64,000 nucleotides of DNA from NCBI GenBank assembly GCA_023055355.1, contig JALJCS010000002.1:89119001-89183000 (forward strand), given 5' to 3'. Below are positions 42,165 through 56,357 of the stretch, piece after piece. The notes below the pieces were generated by a model. That model made no database searches and was not told the DNA's origin. It saw only the letters and a program-made list of their open reading frames with translations. A program made the position numbers and the translations under genes. Every line of letters begins with the position of its first letter. Position 1 is the stretch's first letter. This DNA comes from Agelaius tricolor (lineage: Eukaryota > Chordata > Aves > Passeriformes > Icteridae).

Positions 42165-45100
42165 AGTTTACTATAAACTTGAAAGCTTTCTGGGATTTTT
42201 ATTTTAGTGTGTTTATTTTCCAAGGAGGTGTTCTTCGTGATCAGCAGGAAATGTATTGCACAAACAGCTTTTCATTAAGGATGCTTGACCACAGCCCTGA
42301 GCCACAATGGATGTTCACAGAATTGAATGGAATGAGTTTCCCAGCACCTCTGTGAGCTTCAAGGGAGGCATCCCTTGGCTTTCATGCTGAAGTCTTCCAT
42401 TAAAGCAAACCACGCAATGGTGAAACTTCTTTTGTGGAGAGCAATTCCAGGCACTACTGGGTAAATTGTTCTCACTGTAAAGGGCAGGGATAGCAAGAGA
42501 TGGGACACACAAGCACTGTGGCAGAAACAAAGAAGCTTCTTGAAGGTTAGCAGTGAGTAAAGAAATATTCCAAATGTCAGATATATTTGTGGAGTTCCTG
42601 TTGGTCATCAGGAACCTTAATCAAGGTATCTGATGTGGTCCTGCCCCTCTTTGCCATGCTTAGTGAGCAAAAGTGAGGTGAAAGGAATTGATAGATCATG
42701 GTAGAGAGTAGAAAAAACTTTACATTCAAAAATCCATCAGGACATAATCATAAGGGTGATCTTTCCAAGGGTCCAAGGTTTTCATGTTTTCAGGTCAGAA
42801 AATGTTCTGGGAATACAAAGGGTCCTTACTATCCCATCTGATTTATCCAACAGGTCTTGGTCTGCCAGAAATACAGCTTCAATACTATTCTGTGATGTTT
42901 CAGGAACTGCTCTGCCCATCTCAGGGAGGTGAAATGTGTTCAGTGAGTGCCTTGAAGCTCTTTCCAGGAGAAACCTCCAACCTTTTTCAACTTCAAATCA
43001 GAAGTTGATGGAACAGGCAGGCATACTTGCAGTAGGACAGGGGAAGAAAGACAGAGGGAGACATATGGGACCTTTGAAAATTTCCTCATTTTAAATCAGT
43101 AATTTCATGGTCCTTATCCCACCATCCTGCCTCAGAAGAGAAAGGCATTTCTGCCAGGGTGGTGAAACAGAGTGCCAGGATAAGTTGATGGTTAGGGAGG
43201 CATCAGTATGGGGAGAGTACCAGGCTCCCAATAGAAGGATAATAAAAAGTGAGAGGAGGACAAGAAAATATGCATATGTTTGGCTTAATTCCCTTGTCCT
43301 CATCATCTTCTGAAGGAACCTTTATTAATAGGTGGAATCTCTGTGACCTACAGTGCAGGTAGAGGGTATAAGCCTCACCCAGAGCTTTGCCTCTCCCTAT
43401 GTCCAGTGGAAATTAACTGGCACTGAGGTCAATGCCTGAGCTTAATTTTGTTCATGTAGATTGTTGCTCCCTGTCCTAGAGACTTGCAGCATTGCTGCTA
43501 CTTAGATAATTACCAGTAAGGCAGTGAAAAAGGGTCTGTGGTGAAACTAAATGGTTCATAAGTTGACATGAGCAAGAAGTGCTTCTATAAATACCACTTT
43601 TACATCAGTTTCACAGTGTAGCCTGTACACTCCCTTCTCCTGAGAGGCATCAGGGCACTTAGCTGCACATTGAGAAATAATTTCTTCAATGAGAGTATAT
43701 TTTCCTCTGTAGAATCCAGAGTAAGAAACAAGACTGGTGCTAACTGGCAAATTAGTTTTACCCTACTACTACATTTTCACACACATAACCATCACTTTTT
43801 AAAAAATAAAATCTGTATAATTCTGTTTCTTTGGGCAGCTGCTCAAGAAGGGCTTTTCTCCTCAAAAAATGCCCCACTGACTTCCTTACTTTTCCAATTA
43901 GTGAGTGGAATGATTTTCTTTTGAGACTGACACGGTGAACTTAAAAAAGGTTTATGATCACCAGACAAAGGCAGAAATTATGATGAAGGAATAAAGGTGA
44001 GGAGAAAATAGTAATTTGAGTTGTTGCCTTAGGAATGGTCAGAGACTGGCTTCCAAGTCTCCTCTCAAAGTATTGAGGCAACTCATGGTCCTCTGCACAT
44101 GAGAAAATTCCTGCCCCACAGGGCTAACTAGATGCATATGTGTGTGGAAGATTTGATGTGCCAGATTTGGTGCATTTTCCACGTTCTTTTCCCTGAGGAG
44201 CTCTATCTTGTTGACATTATAAACAAGCAAACACTGCACGTATATGAAGGAAGGAACAAAACCAGGATGTTAAAAAGAATCATGTTGTAATGGAACTTTT
44301 CTGCTTTATAGTGGTATTTAGTATCCAACTTTTAAGCAGTACTGAAGGGTTTTATTTTGAGTTGGTGAATATTGTTTCTAATGGTGTTGTGATATTTTTG
44401 TTCTTGAAAATTTCATATTTGCTGTGTCTGACAGTATATTTTGGGAATGGGATGAATATCCCTTACACCTAGAAAATTCTGGAATATGTTTTACCTTTTC
44501 TGACCGTTAACTACCAGACAGATAAAAGATATTTCCTTTATCACTTCCTCCACCATCTTCCTTCAAAAAACTTCTTAACAAAAATTAAGTCTGTGTGAAG
44601 GAATCAGTTAATCCTTGGTGGAATTAGAAAAAAGTAAGCAATTCCATGTGCAGCTACTTATAGTTCAGAAAATTTTTAAACATGAAATGTTGTCATTTTA
44701 CCCATGGCACCTTCCCAGATTTCACTTTCTCATAAATATGAGATACAGATATGTGAAAGAATACTCCCAACTACAGCCTTCATTTCCCCAAACTTCAGGT
44801 GGACTCTGCGTAGGAAGGTTTCTGTGTGCCATGTTCACACACAGGCAGGTGGGAACAAGTTCTGGCAGACTTTCAAACAGCTTGGGCTGAAGCTCACTCT
44901 GGGATGGAAGCTGTGAGTTGTGTTGGTGGCAAAAACTTAGCAAAGATGGTTACCTTGGGTACAACACTGAGCTAACACACTTTGTGGGTTGGATTTATAT
45001 CACATATGATTCTTCTTTCTGCTCTCACAGGGTAACTGTCCCCACCTAAATAGAAAAATAAGAGGTCCTCTGATGTGTTCCCTGCTAATGTGAGTCACAC

Positions 45101-48100
45101 CTTATTGTCTTTCCAGAAGAGAAATGTGTGCTGCAAGGGAGGCTTGAAGGTTGTGAGGCAGCTCCTCTGTTGGTCTTTTCCAAAGCTAGTCTGACATTAA
45201 AAGTCCTGTCTATCCAAAGAGGGGTACACTGGAAAACAGAAACTCTTTGGGCTGTGGTAAGAGAGGCAAGTGGCAGTGAGCTTGCCTCAGGTGTGTCACT
45301 CTGGAAGATCACTTTGTCATGTGCTGTGAAGAAGTTACTGGGTGTCACTGGAGATACTTCCCTGTGGCATAGGCACTTGCTGGAGAATTTTTTCAGGTAT
45401 ATGAATTGATTTGATTTAATTTAATTTATAACCTATAAAGATGCCTTATGTCTTCCTTGGGTGGTAGAGCCTTTTGTTTCTGGTACCATTGCTTCCTGGA
45501 TCTCTGAGTGATGCTGGCTTTCTCCTCAATGGAAGGGGAACAGGGAAAACACTCCCTCTCAGTTCCTGGGCCAACAGCCTTAATGAGAGAGTATTTTCAG
45601 GTCAGGAATCACATCTCATTCTGTTATTTTTTTAATCTTTGTGAGTTCTTCCTTGCACTCTTTTACAGGTAGGGGCCACCAGCATATCTAGGCTTTGCCC
45701 TGTTCCTCAACAAAATTATTCCCACTGTAACTCTTACATAAGCCTGTCACTCCAAACCCCCATTCCCCCGCCCTGGTAACTGCTTCTGCCTCCTTTTCTA
45801 TAGGTCTTGCCATACTCAGAGGCTCATCAAGCACATTTCCAAACTTCCACCCACCTCATGAGCTGCATGCCAGGGAATCTACAGCTCATTTATTTTCCTT
45901 GCCTGGCTTTGCTATTGCCTGCAATCAGGTGTGCTCTCTGGGAAAAAAAGTGAGAAGAGAGCAGGCTGTGGCTCTGTGGAAAATCTTGTTTGCTCTTGCT
46001 GTTTCAGTTGTTTGGCAGCACCTTTTTTCTAACCTGAGAATTGATGGTAAGAGCAGAACACTTTTGTGCAGTCACCTGCTTTGCTGGTGCCTTGACTCAA
46101 ACCTGGTTTCATACAAGTTTGTGTGACTCTTGGGCTTTGATTTAAGAAGTAATTGGAAGTGTACCCTCACTGTGCCACACATGGGGGGACAGAGCTGTCA
46201 ACTCCTTTTTTACTTCTAGGAATTGAAGTGCAATCCAGCAACACTAAGATCACCACTCTCTTTTCCTGGAAAACAAGTAACATCCCTCCCATGCAGCAGA
46301 AGCCAATTCTCATCTTTCCTAGAGCCAGGATATGGAGGGATGAAATCACAGGCACTGCTGTATTGAACTGACATGTTACACTGGAATCCATGTTCCTTGG
46401 GATCTGTACCACTGTATCAAACAAGAAAGTTTTCAATCAATACCTGAATTTTATAGCAAAACACTGTGGACTGCACTGCTCAGTCTGTACCTGGCACACT
46501 GTTGATCAAGGCCACCTTGACAGGAACAGGGCTCCAGCCAGGCAGGCTGGCAGGACTGGCAACTGCAGCAGCTGGACTTCAGATCTCATCCTCATGCAGC
46601 CTATGTATAGCAGTTGTTTTCATCCTTGCCCTTAACTTCTGTTTGCTCAAAGAAAGCAGCATGTAGGCAAATAACATTTTGCATTTTAAAAGAGTTTTAA
46701 TTTGTATCTGTTTTCAAAGTACACACCAAGGCTAATGAATAGTCATTCCATTCTCTAGGATACACCGGAAAAACTGACTAAAATTAGCATTAATTAGCTA
46801 AATTACTGAGTACTCCAACTGAGCTTGGGGTCTTTTTGCAGTAGGTTTAGGATGAGCAAGTTGTGTGAAGCTGGTATGGTTGAGGTACTTGCCATTATTA
46901 CTTTGGGGAGAGGTGATCAAAGAGTGAATTCCTTCTTGAGTGGCCCAGCTGAAGTTGCAGACCCAGTGGAGATCCACAGTGAGCAGTGGATCCTCATTGT
47001 TCATGAGTTAACTTTGCTTCCTATTTGAATGTTGCTACAATTCCATGTCTCACTTAATAATTTGATTTTACTCATTTCACTGCTCCCACTTAGAGCATGG
47101 TCCCATGAATTCTGGCAAAAGCTGACCAGAGGAGCTGGAATAACACACTGGAGAAGGGAAAGACTGGAAGTAATTGAGAGCCAGTGGGAACCTCTTTATC
47201 AGGAGGTGTGTTTAAATACTATCTCTTTCTTAAGAGCAACCTATTCTGTAACTGGTAAGGGTGGTTTGGTTCAGCTTGATAACTCAAGGAATAGGCTGGA
47301 GAGAAGGGATGGACAATCTTGCTTTAGGGCACCCTCATCTCTGGAAGTAGAAAGTATTTAAAATCTCTTCTATTTTGCCCTCCAACATTATGGCAGCAAC
47401 CTGATAAGGTCCTACCTGAAGGGCACATCCTACATGATGGCAGGAAGTCTAGAAAATGGGTACTTGAAACCCTATCTTCATTCCAGGCAGTCTTTAACAC
47501 TCCTCTGTGAAGAGGAATTACCATGAGAAATTTGCAGTAAGCAGAATGGCAATTTTGATAAAGGCTCCTCAGTGTCCACAGGGTTCCCTTTCTGTTCCTA
47601 TTGGCATCACATACATGTAGACAAACATGTGCCCTGATCTCCTTGACCTGAACCCCACTGAGACTACTCTTCATGCAGACTTGTTTTTCAAACCTGTTAC
47701 AGAAAACAGGGGAAAAAGACCCACCTAATTTTCCTTCTGGCTAATCTGATATTTCTTTTACTCAGGGATGGTTGTACTCAATGTACTCAATGCCTTGGCA
47801 TTGATCTACTTAAAATTTCATGGATAAAACTGACTAATTTCACTCAGGCCCTCTCACTACCGGTGGAAGAATATTAATAATGGTGGCAAAATAAGGCTGG
47901 CATCATGCTGCAGAAACCACATTGCTTTTTGGGCTTCGTTTAATGATGCAGAAATATTGACCATCACTACTTTCCAACTTCTTTGTACTTCCTGTGCTTC
48001 CCAAAATGAAGCAATGGTCTCTTTGACCTGAGACAGACCCATTGGTGACCTTACAAAATCAGATTAAATAGTAATAGAACCAGAGTTTCAAAAGCAGGTG

Positions 48101-49511
48101 TAAAGCTGTAATTAAAAAAAGCTGCACAAGACGACAACTGCTAAAACACATGGAAACTACTGATTTTTGAGAGGTGGAAGTTTTAACCACTTCAAATTAG
48201 TGACTGTTACAGTAAATTCTGCTCTTTACCAGCCTCCAATGATATCTCCAGCAGGTTCATTGCTGTGTTCATTGACATCCCTGGAGATGAATCCATTATG
48301 GGATATTTCTCCACACCACATTATAGACAAATACCAGGACACTCTGTGCTGGGACATCAGCCAACTGTGTGCCCCCGAGAGCAGGACACTGACCCTGAAC
48401 CAGTGCATCCAGCCTTCATGAAGTTTCTGGCCTCTCAGCAAAGCGCAATAAACTTATTTTGCCATTGCACAGCTTCTGCAGTGGAACTGATTCATCTTTT
48501 CCATGCATCTGCCCACAAAATACCACGCAGTCAACTTCTGACATCTTAAGGGCATCTCAGTGTCCCACACTTTTAGAGCAACCACACAGTAAATGTAATC
48601 TCTCCTCCACTCTGTCTGAAAGAATTAGGAGGGAGAAGGCGTATCCAGCCCACTTCACATCTCCTGGGCCATGAGGGGGTTCTCAAGGTTTTCTTCTGAA
48701 ATAACAGTGCTCACAGTCTTACTCCCTACCTTTGCAATGAATACTGTTTCAAGCATTTCCACATTTCCCTCAAATAAGGAGACTCATTTCTCCTTAAATC
48801 CCCTATAAAAGGCCAAGAAATCCCTAGAAAAGGCAATGCCAAAGGAAAACCTCTTTTCCCCCTTTGCCCTGTGTTTATTCACCAATGTCTCTTGGGAAGG
48901 TTTGGCAGATGGGCCTTTGATGTGCTGGGTCTGACAGCCCAGCCTGGCCCAGCCCAGCTCAGATCCTTAACAATCCCTCCCATGCTGGCATGGGCTGTGC
49001 CAGCTGCTGCAGCCTGGCCTGCAAGACACAGAAACACATTAATTAACTGAGATTAATAAAATATGAGTAGATGGAGAGGGGGGTAAGTTTTAGTCCTCTA
49101 AGTGGGTTAAACCTGCAGGGCTGCTTTTATTTCTTTGGTCACTTCAAACTCTGGAGGGAGGGTTTTGTAGGGAAAGGGCTGGTTTGGATGTTCAAGGTGT
49201 AAGTGGTAGAAGCACTAAGAAGAAGCAGTGAGAAGAAGCAGTAGAAAGGAGGGGAGAATGGAGATACTTCCTTCTCCTTTGGAGATATTGTTGCTGCTGT
49301 CTTGCATTCCCTGCAGGAATTCAGGGAAATATTGGCAGCTCCTTACTTGTTCACTGGGAGCGGACAGGAATTTCTATGGTGGAACACTCAGTATTTGATT
49401 TAGTCCATGCTCCATTATACTTGAAATGGGCTTAGTATACTAATACTTAGTATTTCCTGCATTAGAAAGTATTATTATGTCAGTCAGCAGAAGAGAAAAA
49501 AAGCTCTGATT

Positions 49512-49555
49512 GCCTCCAGCAAATAACATTGAATAGCCTCCAGCAAATAACATTG
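49512..49555. repeat. 20-bp direct repeat, period 24
   Basis: GCCTCCAGCAAATAACATTG occurs at 49,512 and 49,536, separated by AATA. Confidence 0.93.
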
Positions 49556-50184
49556 CTTTGCTAAGTGGAGGAAGAGATGTCCTCTTTATTCCTTAGGTGA
49601 ACATTTCTATTTTGGAAAGATGAAACACCTGACTCCTAAGCTAGCAGAAATGTCCAGCTACAGATCAGAACATTATGATACTTGACTAAAAGACCTTATG
49701 GTCTGCTAGAACATGCTGCCTTTCTCTGTGGCCTGTGGTCAGCTAATTCATAATCATCAGAGAGTAATGACTTGCTCAGGGCTTGTAATTTCCTATTATA
49801 TTGAAGAAAAGGTAAGCAAGTGGATGGTATTCAGGGAGTCAGAGTGTAACATTAATTTCATAACCATATAAAACACACACCTTTGTGGATTCATACTATT
49901 CTGAGATTAGGATTTTGAGCAGGAAATCAAGAGAATGGAAGAACTGTTAGCTTGGTGATCAACCTTTTTCCAAAACAAGACAGTGTGTTCCTGTTTTTAA
50001 ATATTTCCATATGAAAGGGAGGAAAATGTTCATCTCTTCTACTGGGATAGTCTTCATCTTTTAGAGGTCTCAGGCAGATGTATAATCTTTAAGAGTGTCA
50101 CCCTTAGGTTATAAAGTTAATTTATTTTCATTCCCTAATTACATATGAGACGTGCTCAGTTTACAAGTTAAAACCTGGGGTGTT

Positions 50185-50312
50185 GTGGTTTGTTGGGTTT
50201 TCTTTTTGGTTGGTTTGTTTTTGGTTTTTGTTTTGGTTTTTGTTTTTATTTTTTGTTTTTTGTTTTTTGTTGTTGTTATTGTTGTTGCTTTTAATTTTTT
50301 TTTTTTTTTTAT
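50185..50312. repeat. GTTT-rich low-complexity tract
   Basis: A T-rich run with G at irregular 3-6 nt spacing (TTTTTG, TTTTGG and TTG units) ends in a homopolymer T stretch at about 50,294-50,310. Open frames through it on both strands are low-complexity artefacts. Confidence 0.9.
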
Positions 50313-51680
50313 GATGCTGGCTTTGCAAACTCTTCCTGGAACTAGACAATAAACAGATTTTCTGCTTCAGTGCTACTTCCAGCTATATCAGTTACCCAGG
50401 GTGTGAGAAGAAGGTTTGTGAGACGAAGGTTAGGTTATATCACTGGCAAAATGGAAACCAGGATAAACTCCTGTTTACCTCTATTCAGTAGCAGTGCATT
50501 TGTACAGTGAGTTAGAGAAGAACTTCATCGTAAGACAGATCCTATGAAGGTTGAAACTACAATAATTTATTCCAGCTGCCCAGAGACACTTGCTGTTATC
50601 ATGTTATACTAACAAATATTAAAGTCCTGAAATACAGAACAGCATAACTCTGTTGTTCAGAGAGACCTTACTTTACTGCAGCTGAGCATCTGGCTCTGTG
50701 AGCAGGTTTCATGTTTCCAGTTGGAATCATTATCTCTTTGGCTGTGGGAACACACATCCCATGCTTATGCTTGAATCCAGAATGTTGGACTCAGTGGTAA
50801 TTTATATAAACCCTGAGAACTATTGAACATCTTTGTGCTTCATAAATATTCTGATAGACCTGAGCAAACTCCCAAAGTCCTGGCCTACTATTCACTGCAA
50901 TTTAATTTATGGTGTGTATTTCCAGCAGCTTAGCTGAGAAATCTGGAGGAAGCACTGCCAAGATCTATGAATTTTTTAGAAATTCACGTCTGGGGATGGA
51001 CATGCCAGATTAACATTAATAGATAGCATGGAACACTGGTTGACTGGTGAGTGTGACAAAGCCAACTATTTTTCTTACCTTTCTAAAAGTTGGCTACAGT
51101 CAGTATGCTCAGGCTGTCAGGTGTGATGAAAAGAGAGAAAAAAAAATCTAATTGGAATTGAGGCATGATTCGCACATCTGTGGACATACAAAGTACCTAT
51201 TTCTCTGTCAATGCTGATTTTGTCAGCAGATCTGGGTCCTAAATTAAAGGGTAACAGGGTTCTTTCCAGGAGTTGAGCCATTGTTTGCCATCTAAATAAA
51301 GTTGGTAAATTCTTTACAAAGAAAATATGGCAATTAAATGTGTTTTATTTGCCCCACCTGAAATTCATAGTCCAGACTGATCTGGGTAAATCCAAATAAT
51401 CTGTTTGAAGTTTAAAGCTTGAGGAAAGACAGGGGACATCAGGTACACAGAGTTATTTTCATAAAGCTCCTCCCTTTATATATGAAGAAAATTTGCTTGC
51501 ATTTATGGCTGCTTGGTGTCTGTTTTACAAACTGAATTAATATACCTGCAGAAAGCTTGTGACAAGAGGGGCCTATGCATAGCTCCTGCGTTGCTACTCC
51601 ACCCCAGGCAGGGTACTTTTATTCTAAATAAATGTATGTCTATTTCAACTAATGACTTCAGAACACATGTGGCCAGGTGC

Positions 51681-51950
51681 ACTGGTTTTGGATGGGATAG
51701 ACTTAGGGTTCTTCAGGGTAGCTGGGATATGGGCTTCAGGGCTATGTTTCAGTTGTGTGACCAAAACATTGCTGATAACACAGGAATGTTTTGGTTATTG
51801 CTGAGCAAAGCCAAAGACTTTCCTCTGCTCACCCCACCAGAGTGGAGGCTGGGAGTGCACAAGGAGGGGAGGGGACACAACTGGGACAAATGACCCTGGC
51901 TGACCTAAGGGGCATCCCACATCCTATGGGGTCATGCTCATCATACAAAC
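51681..51950 (+). mobile_element. Solo ERV-type LTR, copy B
   Basis: This is the second, better preserved member of the LTR family at 35,579-35,850, in the same orientation. It starts ACTGGTTTTGGATGGGATAG and ends near GTCATGCTCATCATACAAAC. No coding remnants flank it. Confidence 0.68.
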
Positions 51951-53106
51951 TTGTGACCAAATATCCCTAATTTTGCCCATGACTCATTTGCTTGGCAGCA
52001 TCTGGGGCAGCTAACTGGTTCTATGGACACTTTAAGTGATTGATCTGAATTACAGAAGAGGCATGGCAGGGGGGTAGAAAGAGTCAAGCCCTGCACCTCT
52101 CCTGATTTACAGCTCTGCAGCAGAAAGTGAAAAGATGAAGATCTACAAGCACCTTGTTATCACCCAGGAGTAAGGATAGACAGATCACATTTTATTACAG
52201 CTGGCAGAGGTACAGAAAAGGTCTCTTCCCTCTCATCCTGCTGTGCCTCGCTTTTTGACTGCAGTGGTGGAGCAGATTCTGCAAATGATGAGGCCTGGTG
52301 GTCTTACCCCCAGTGAAACAGATTCTGCATGATGTAGGAACCCCATTTTAAAAAGAGATTGCACTGCATGATATAAGGAAAAATAATAACCTATAGGAAG
52401 ACAAAACTGAGCATGTTGTGAATGTTGTCACAGCAATCTCTATCTTATCTCTGGGGAATTAGCATCTGACCTGTCCTACTCCTGCCTTCTGTGACAGCAG
52501 AGTGGATCAGTTTTACCTTAGGGCAATATTTTGCAGCAAAGATTAAGATTCCTGCCTTTTTTTTTTTCCAATCTTCCATCTAATGCATTTAGGGATTTTG
52601 AGACCCAAAGAAGGCCATTTCAGAGGAAAGGAATTTACCTCCTTTCATATGCAGGTAAATGGTTTTATTACCAGAAGAAAAACCTTTTGAAATGTGAAGC
52701 TTACAGTTCAGGTTTTTTGATTTTATTTTTACATTTATCAGTATTTGTGTGAAATATGTAAAACCTCAGAAATGCTGCAATTTAGTTACAAGCTAGATTG
52801 CAACTGCTCCACTCATAGCTCATCAAGGAACTGAGTGCTGCAGGAATGGCTCAGAAGTGACCAGCAACATGAAAACAGAAATTATCTGCTGGATAAAATT
52901 CTAATTGTACCATTATTAAGGCAGTAGTCTTTTCAAATAGGGAAGGGTGGCTAAGAAGTGCCATGGAAGTAAAAAAAATCTGCAGTCTTTGTCTTTGCAG
53001 ATCCCTGTGGAAGATGGACAGAAGCATGTGTGCAAAGGCAGCTGGTGGGAGGAAAATGTATGGATGTGCATGGATTGTGTATGTGTGCAAGTGTAGGGGC
53101 TCAGAT

Positions 53107-53300
53107 GGAACCATAGATGGAACCATAGAATATCCTGAGTTAGATGGGTCCTACAGGGACCATCAAACACAACCATTCTCCTGGCTCTGCATGGGACGCC
53201 CCCAAATATCTCAACCTATATCTGAGAACATAAGTCTAAACTTCTTGAATTCTGTCAGGCAGCTGGTGTGGAGGATCCTTGTGCTTGTTGCCTTTGGGAA
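53107..53300 (-). mobile_element. CR1 LINE 3'-end fragment
   Basis: The plus strand reads CATAGAATATCCTGAGTTAG, GGTCCTACAGGGACCATCAA, CTGGCTCTGCATGGGACGCC and TTCTTGAATTCTGTCAGGCA. This is the reverse complement of a CR1 tail of a different subfamily from the 13.3-kb copy. A small duplication (ATAGATGGAACC-like) sits at its 3' end at 53,107-53,130. Confidence 0.78.
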
Positions 53301-55069
53301 GAGACATTGTCATAGGTTTCCTGTGAGTCTGGAGCTATTATGCAAATGATATACCATCCTTGTGGAGGGGATTGTGCAAAAAGAACTTCTTCTCATTAAC
53401 CACAGCAGTGACAGTGTCTGGTGCAATGAGCTTAATAAAACGTGCACAGTTAATTCTCCCATGAGATTGAAACCAGTCAGGGTCATTTTAGGGAGAGGAA
53501 AGAGTAAAGCCAGGAGAAAATGCATATACTTGGTTTTAATGGAGCAGTTTTTCAATTACTTATATCTCATCAGGCTGTAAAGGAGAAAAACAATAGTATT
53601 AAGTCACTATATGGATCTGCTGTATCAAATTGACCCAAGTTCTATATCTTTATAAAGCTGCACTAAATGGGAGCTCCATGAAAGAATACATTCCTTCATG
53701 TCTGCAGCATTTATATTTTTTCCTTTTCTTTTTTTTTTCCCTTGTATCTGTAAGTGTGGCTCATTCAACAGCCAGTGAGGTAGTTATTATTAACAGAGAG
53801 GAGAGCTGGAGTAGTTTACTGAAAATCCTGTCTTACAGCAAATGCAAAGCAAAGGTTTAGCTGAATCAATTTGCTGTTATTATGGTGCTCTTACATGGTC
53901 TCCAGCAGAAAGCTCTGTTGAATTTACAGTTACATTTTGTATCACTTTGAAGTATTAACTACTTAATTCTACTGGTTCTGCTGCTGATGATAAACCAGAT
54001 GTTTTATCACGGGCAGTGGTGTGGATTCTTACAGGTACTTATGTGCCAGCTCCTATTCATTTCTGCAGGAGCTGGGTTTATCTGCTCAGCTGTATTCAGA
54101 AAATGTATAGGCAGCACTTTGAGCTCAAACTGCTGCCAAGGTTTTGTTCATTTTAACCTGCATCTTGTATGAGGGGGATGTTTTCCCTTTAAAAGATTTA
54201 CACCTTCAACTCCTAGGGTTATTAAAAAAAAAAAACAAAATAAATCGTTCATTGCTTCCCTCACTTTTTAAAGTTTTCTTTAAATAACAAGACCCAAAGG
54301 TAGAACTATCTTCATGGAATCATCATCATGCTTTTTTTTTTTTTTCTATAGAATTCCTTGGAACATTAAAACAGCTGAGGACCTAAAAATCTATAAATAT
54401 GACCTGAGGATACATTAAGAGACAAAATTCCCAAAGATTGCATTCTAGATTGGCCCTACACCTTGGGTCTTGCTTTTATTATGAATCTTGTTAATGGACA
54501 TTATTAATTAGAAATTAAAGTTTTATTTAACTTAAAAAATTGGTATTGAACCTGTTTCAACATTTGGTTTTCAGTAAAGAACTTTCATTTGAAAAGTCAC
54601 AACAATACCAAAAATTAAACTTCCTCTATTTTCCATTAAAAAAAAAAGCATAAAAATTCCTGTTGTATTCAATATAGCCCTCCACCAGCCTTTCAGCCAA
54701 ATTTTAGTAGATTTATGTTCAAGTATTATACAAGAGATCAACAATGGTCCCTTAGCTCAAGTTCTAAAAAAGAGCTGGGAGAACTCATTGGCTTGGGCAA
54801 AGGGGAATTTTTTTTTTAACACCTCTTACAGTAAATGTATATAAATTTGGGGCTGAGATACAGAGTAGATGGCAAAACTTTCTCCTGCTTGCTTTGCCCA
54901 GAATGAACATTCCTATAGACTCTGCCCAGACAGGAGGAAAAAGTCAGTATGTCAAAAGGAGAAAGAACTTATGGGACTTATAAGATTTATAACAGACAAT
55001 GCTCATGTGATTTATAACCCTTCTGAACTTCTGGTGCTTCTGGTTTCCAGGTCAGATCCTGCTTCAAAA

Positions 55070-55185
55070 CTGGCCCTGCTTTGCACAAGAATTTGGAGCA
55101 GATGCAACTGATGAGCTTCAGGGGTTGGAACTAGATGATCTTGAATGTCCCTTCCAACCAAAGCAATTCTATGAATTCTAAATGT
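55070..55185 (+). mobile_element. CR1 LINE 3'-end fragment
   Basis: Plus-strand blocks CTGGCCCTGCTTTG, GGTTGGAACTAGATGATCTT and TGTCCCTTCCAACCAAAGCA end in AATTCTATGAATTCTA, the typical bird CR1 terminal repeat. This is a very short 5'-truncated copy. Confidence 0.85.
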
Positions 55186-56357
55186 CCCTTTACACCCAAA
55201 TAACTCTTGTGGTTCTACAGCTTTGTATCAAAGACAGTGAAAAAGTCATTTTCCAGGAGGAAATGTGTGTGAGGCTTTCTGTGTTCTTGTGAGACATAGA
55301 AAGTTGGAGGAAAGAAAAATGCAGCTTTAAAATAAACTTTTCCCCCATCTCACAGATCCAAAAGCACTGACAGTTTTGATTTTGGGGTTTAAATTATATT
55401 GCAGTGGCTGTTGGAAACTGCAGCCTGAAATGTCAGTGTTGCTGGAATATAATAGTACAGCCCCAGTAAATATCTCCGGATTTAGCTCTCACGTATTCTT
55501 TTTTATTTAGTATTCCATCAATAACTTTGTTGTACATGCTTGCACACAGATAGTTCATTTCTTTCAAGGTGGTTTAACTGCCTAGCAACCTTATAAAAAT
55601 AAATTTTGGTGTTCTGTCATAATGGCTGGAAACAGTGGAGCTTACATTAATGCAACTGCAGTGTTTTGAGAGGTAGTGACTGAAATGTCCTGGCTTTTTT
55701 TTTTTTATTATTTTTTGGTTAGAATTACTGTAAGAGGAAAAATGTTTTTAAGGACTTAATGAAGCTGATTGATAAAGAATCAAGTAAAATGTGGCTGTTA
55801 AGTAAATCATCCTACTTAAATGCTGACTTTCAAAGATGTCAATAAGAGATGGGCGTCCACACATTATTTTTGCCTTTGAAAATGCTCTTTTCTTCCCAGG
55901 AGAAGTAGTAAATTGAAGCCTTCTGGAAAGGAACAAAACCAACCATAAATTGTTTTGCATTTATATCACACAGCCCCTGGAGACTTAGATGGCTTTTCTA
56001 GTGTGAATGACATATTCAGTCTTAGAAAGATTTAAGTGTGAAACTGAAAACACTTATTACCAATTTCAGAGCTTACTCCTCTGAGTAGTTCCACCCAGTA
56101 GTATTGTATTTATTATTTACAAGCAGAAATGATGTGCCAAATAGTTTCTAGAAGATCATGCTTAGGTGAAAATTTGGTCTTGCAGAGGTGACTGCAGAGT
56201 GTATAGGAAGATAACAACTAAATGATAGATTCATGGAAGTATCTGATCATTTGTCAGCATGGAACAAGGTCAAATGACCTTCAAATTCAACAAAGGATTT
56301 TCAGAATTTTATTCTGAAGCTTCTGATACTGGAAGCTAATAGAGGGAAATCATAAAA

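Larger units (their letters stand above)
35851..51680. other. No gene seen; AT-rich sequence between the two solo LTRs
   Basis: Random short open frames, small tandem duplications (37,111, 42,134 and 49,512), one exon-like segment (38,094-38,189) and the T-rich tract near 50.2 kb. No recognisable protein-coding gene. Confidence 0.55.
51951..56357. other. No gene seen; two CR1 tails and homopolymer tracts
   Basis: Besides the CR1 fragments at 53.1 and 55.1 kb there are A or T homopolymers (about 54,223, 54,331, 54,641 and 55,697). Composition is strongly AT-rich up to the sharp change at about 56,360. Confidence 0.55.

Noticed and set aside
48880..49025. GC-rich CCCAGCCTGGCC-type patch
   Set aside because: Short local composition fluctuation without repeats, CpGs or an open frame of interest.
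50152..50352. 66-aa Phe/Val-rich 'membrane protein' frame
   Set aside because: It is the translation of a T/G-rich low-complexity tract.
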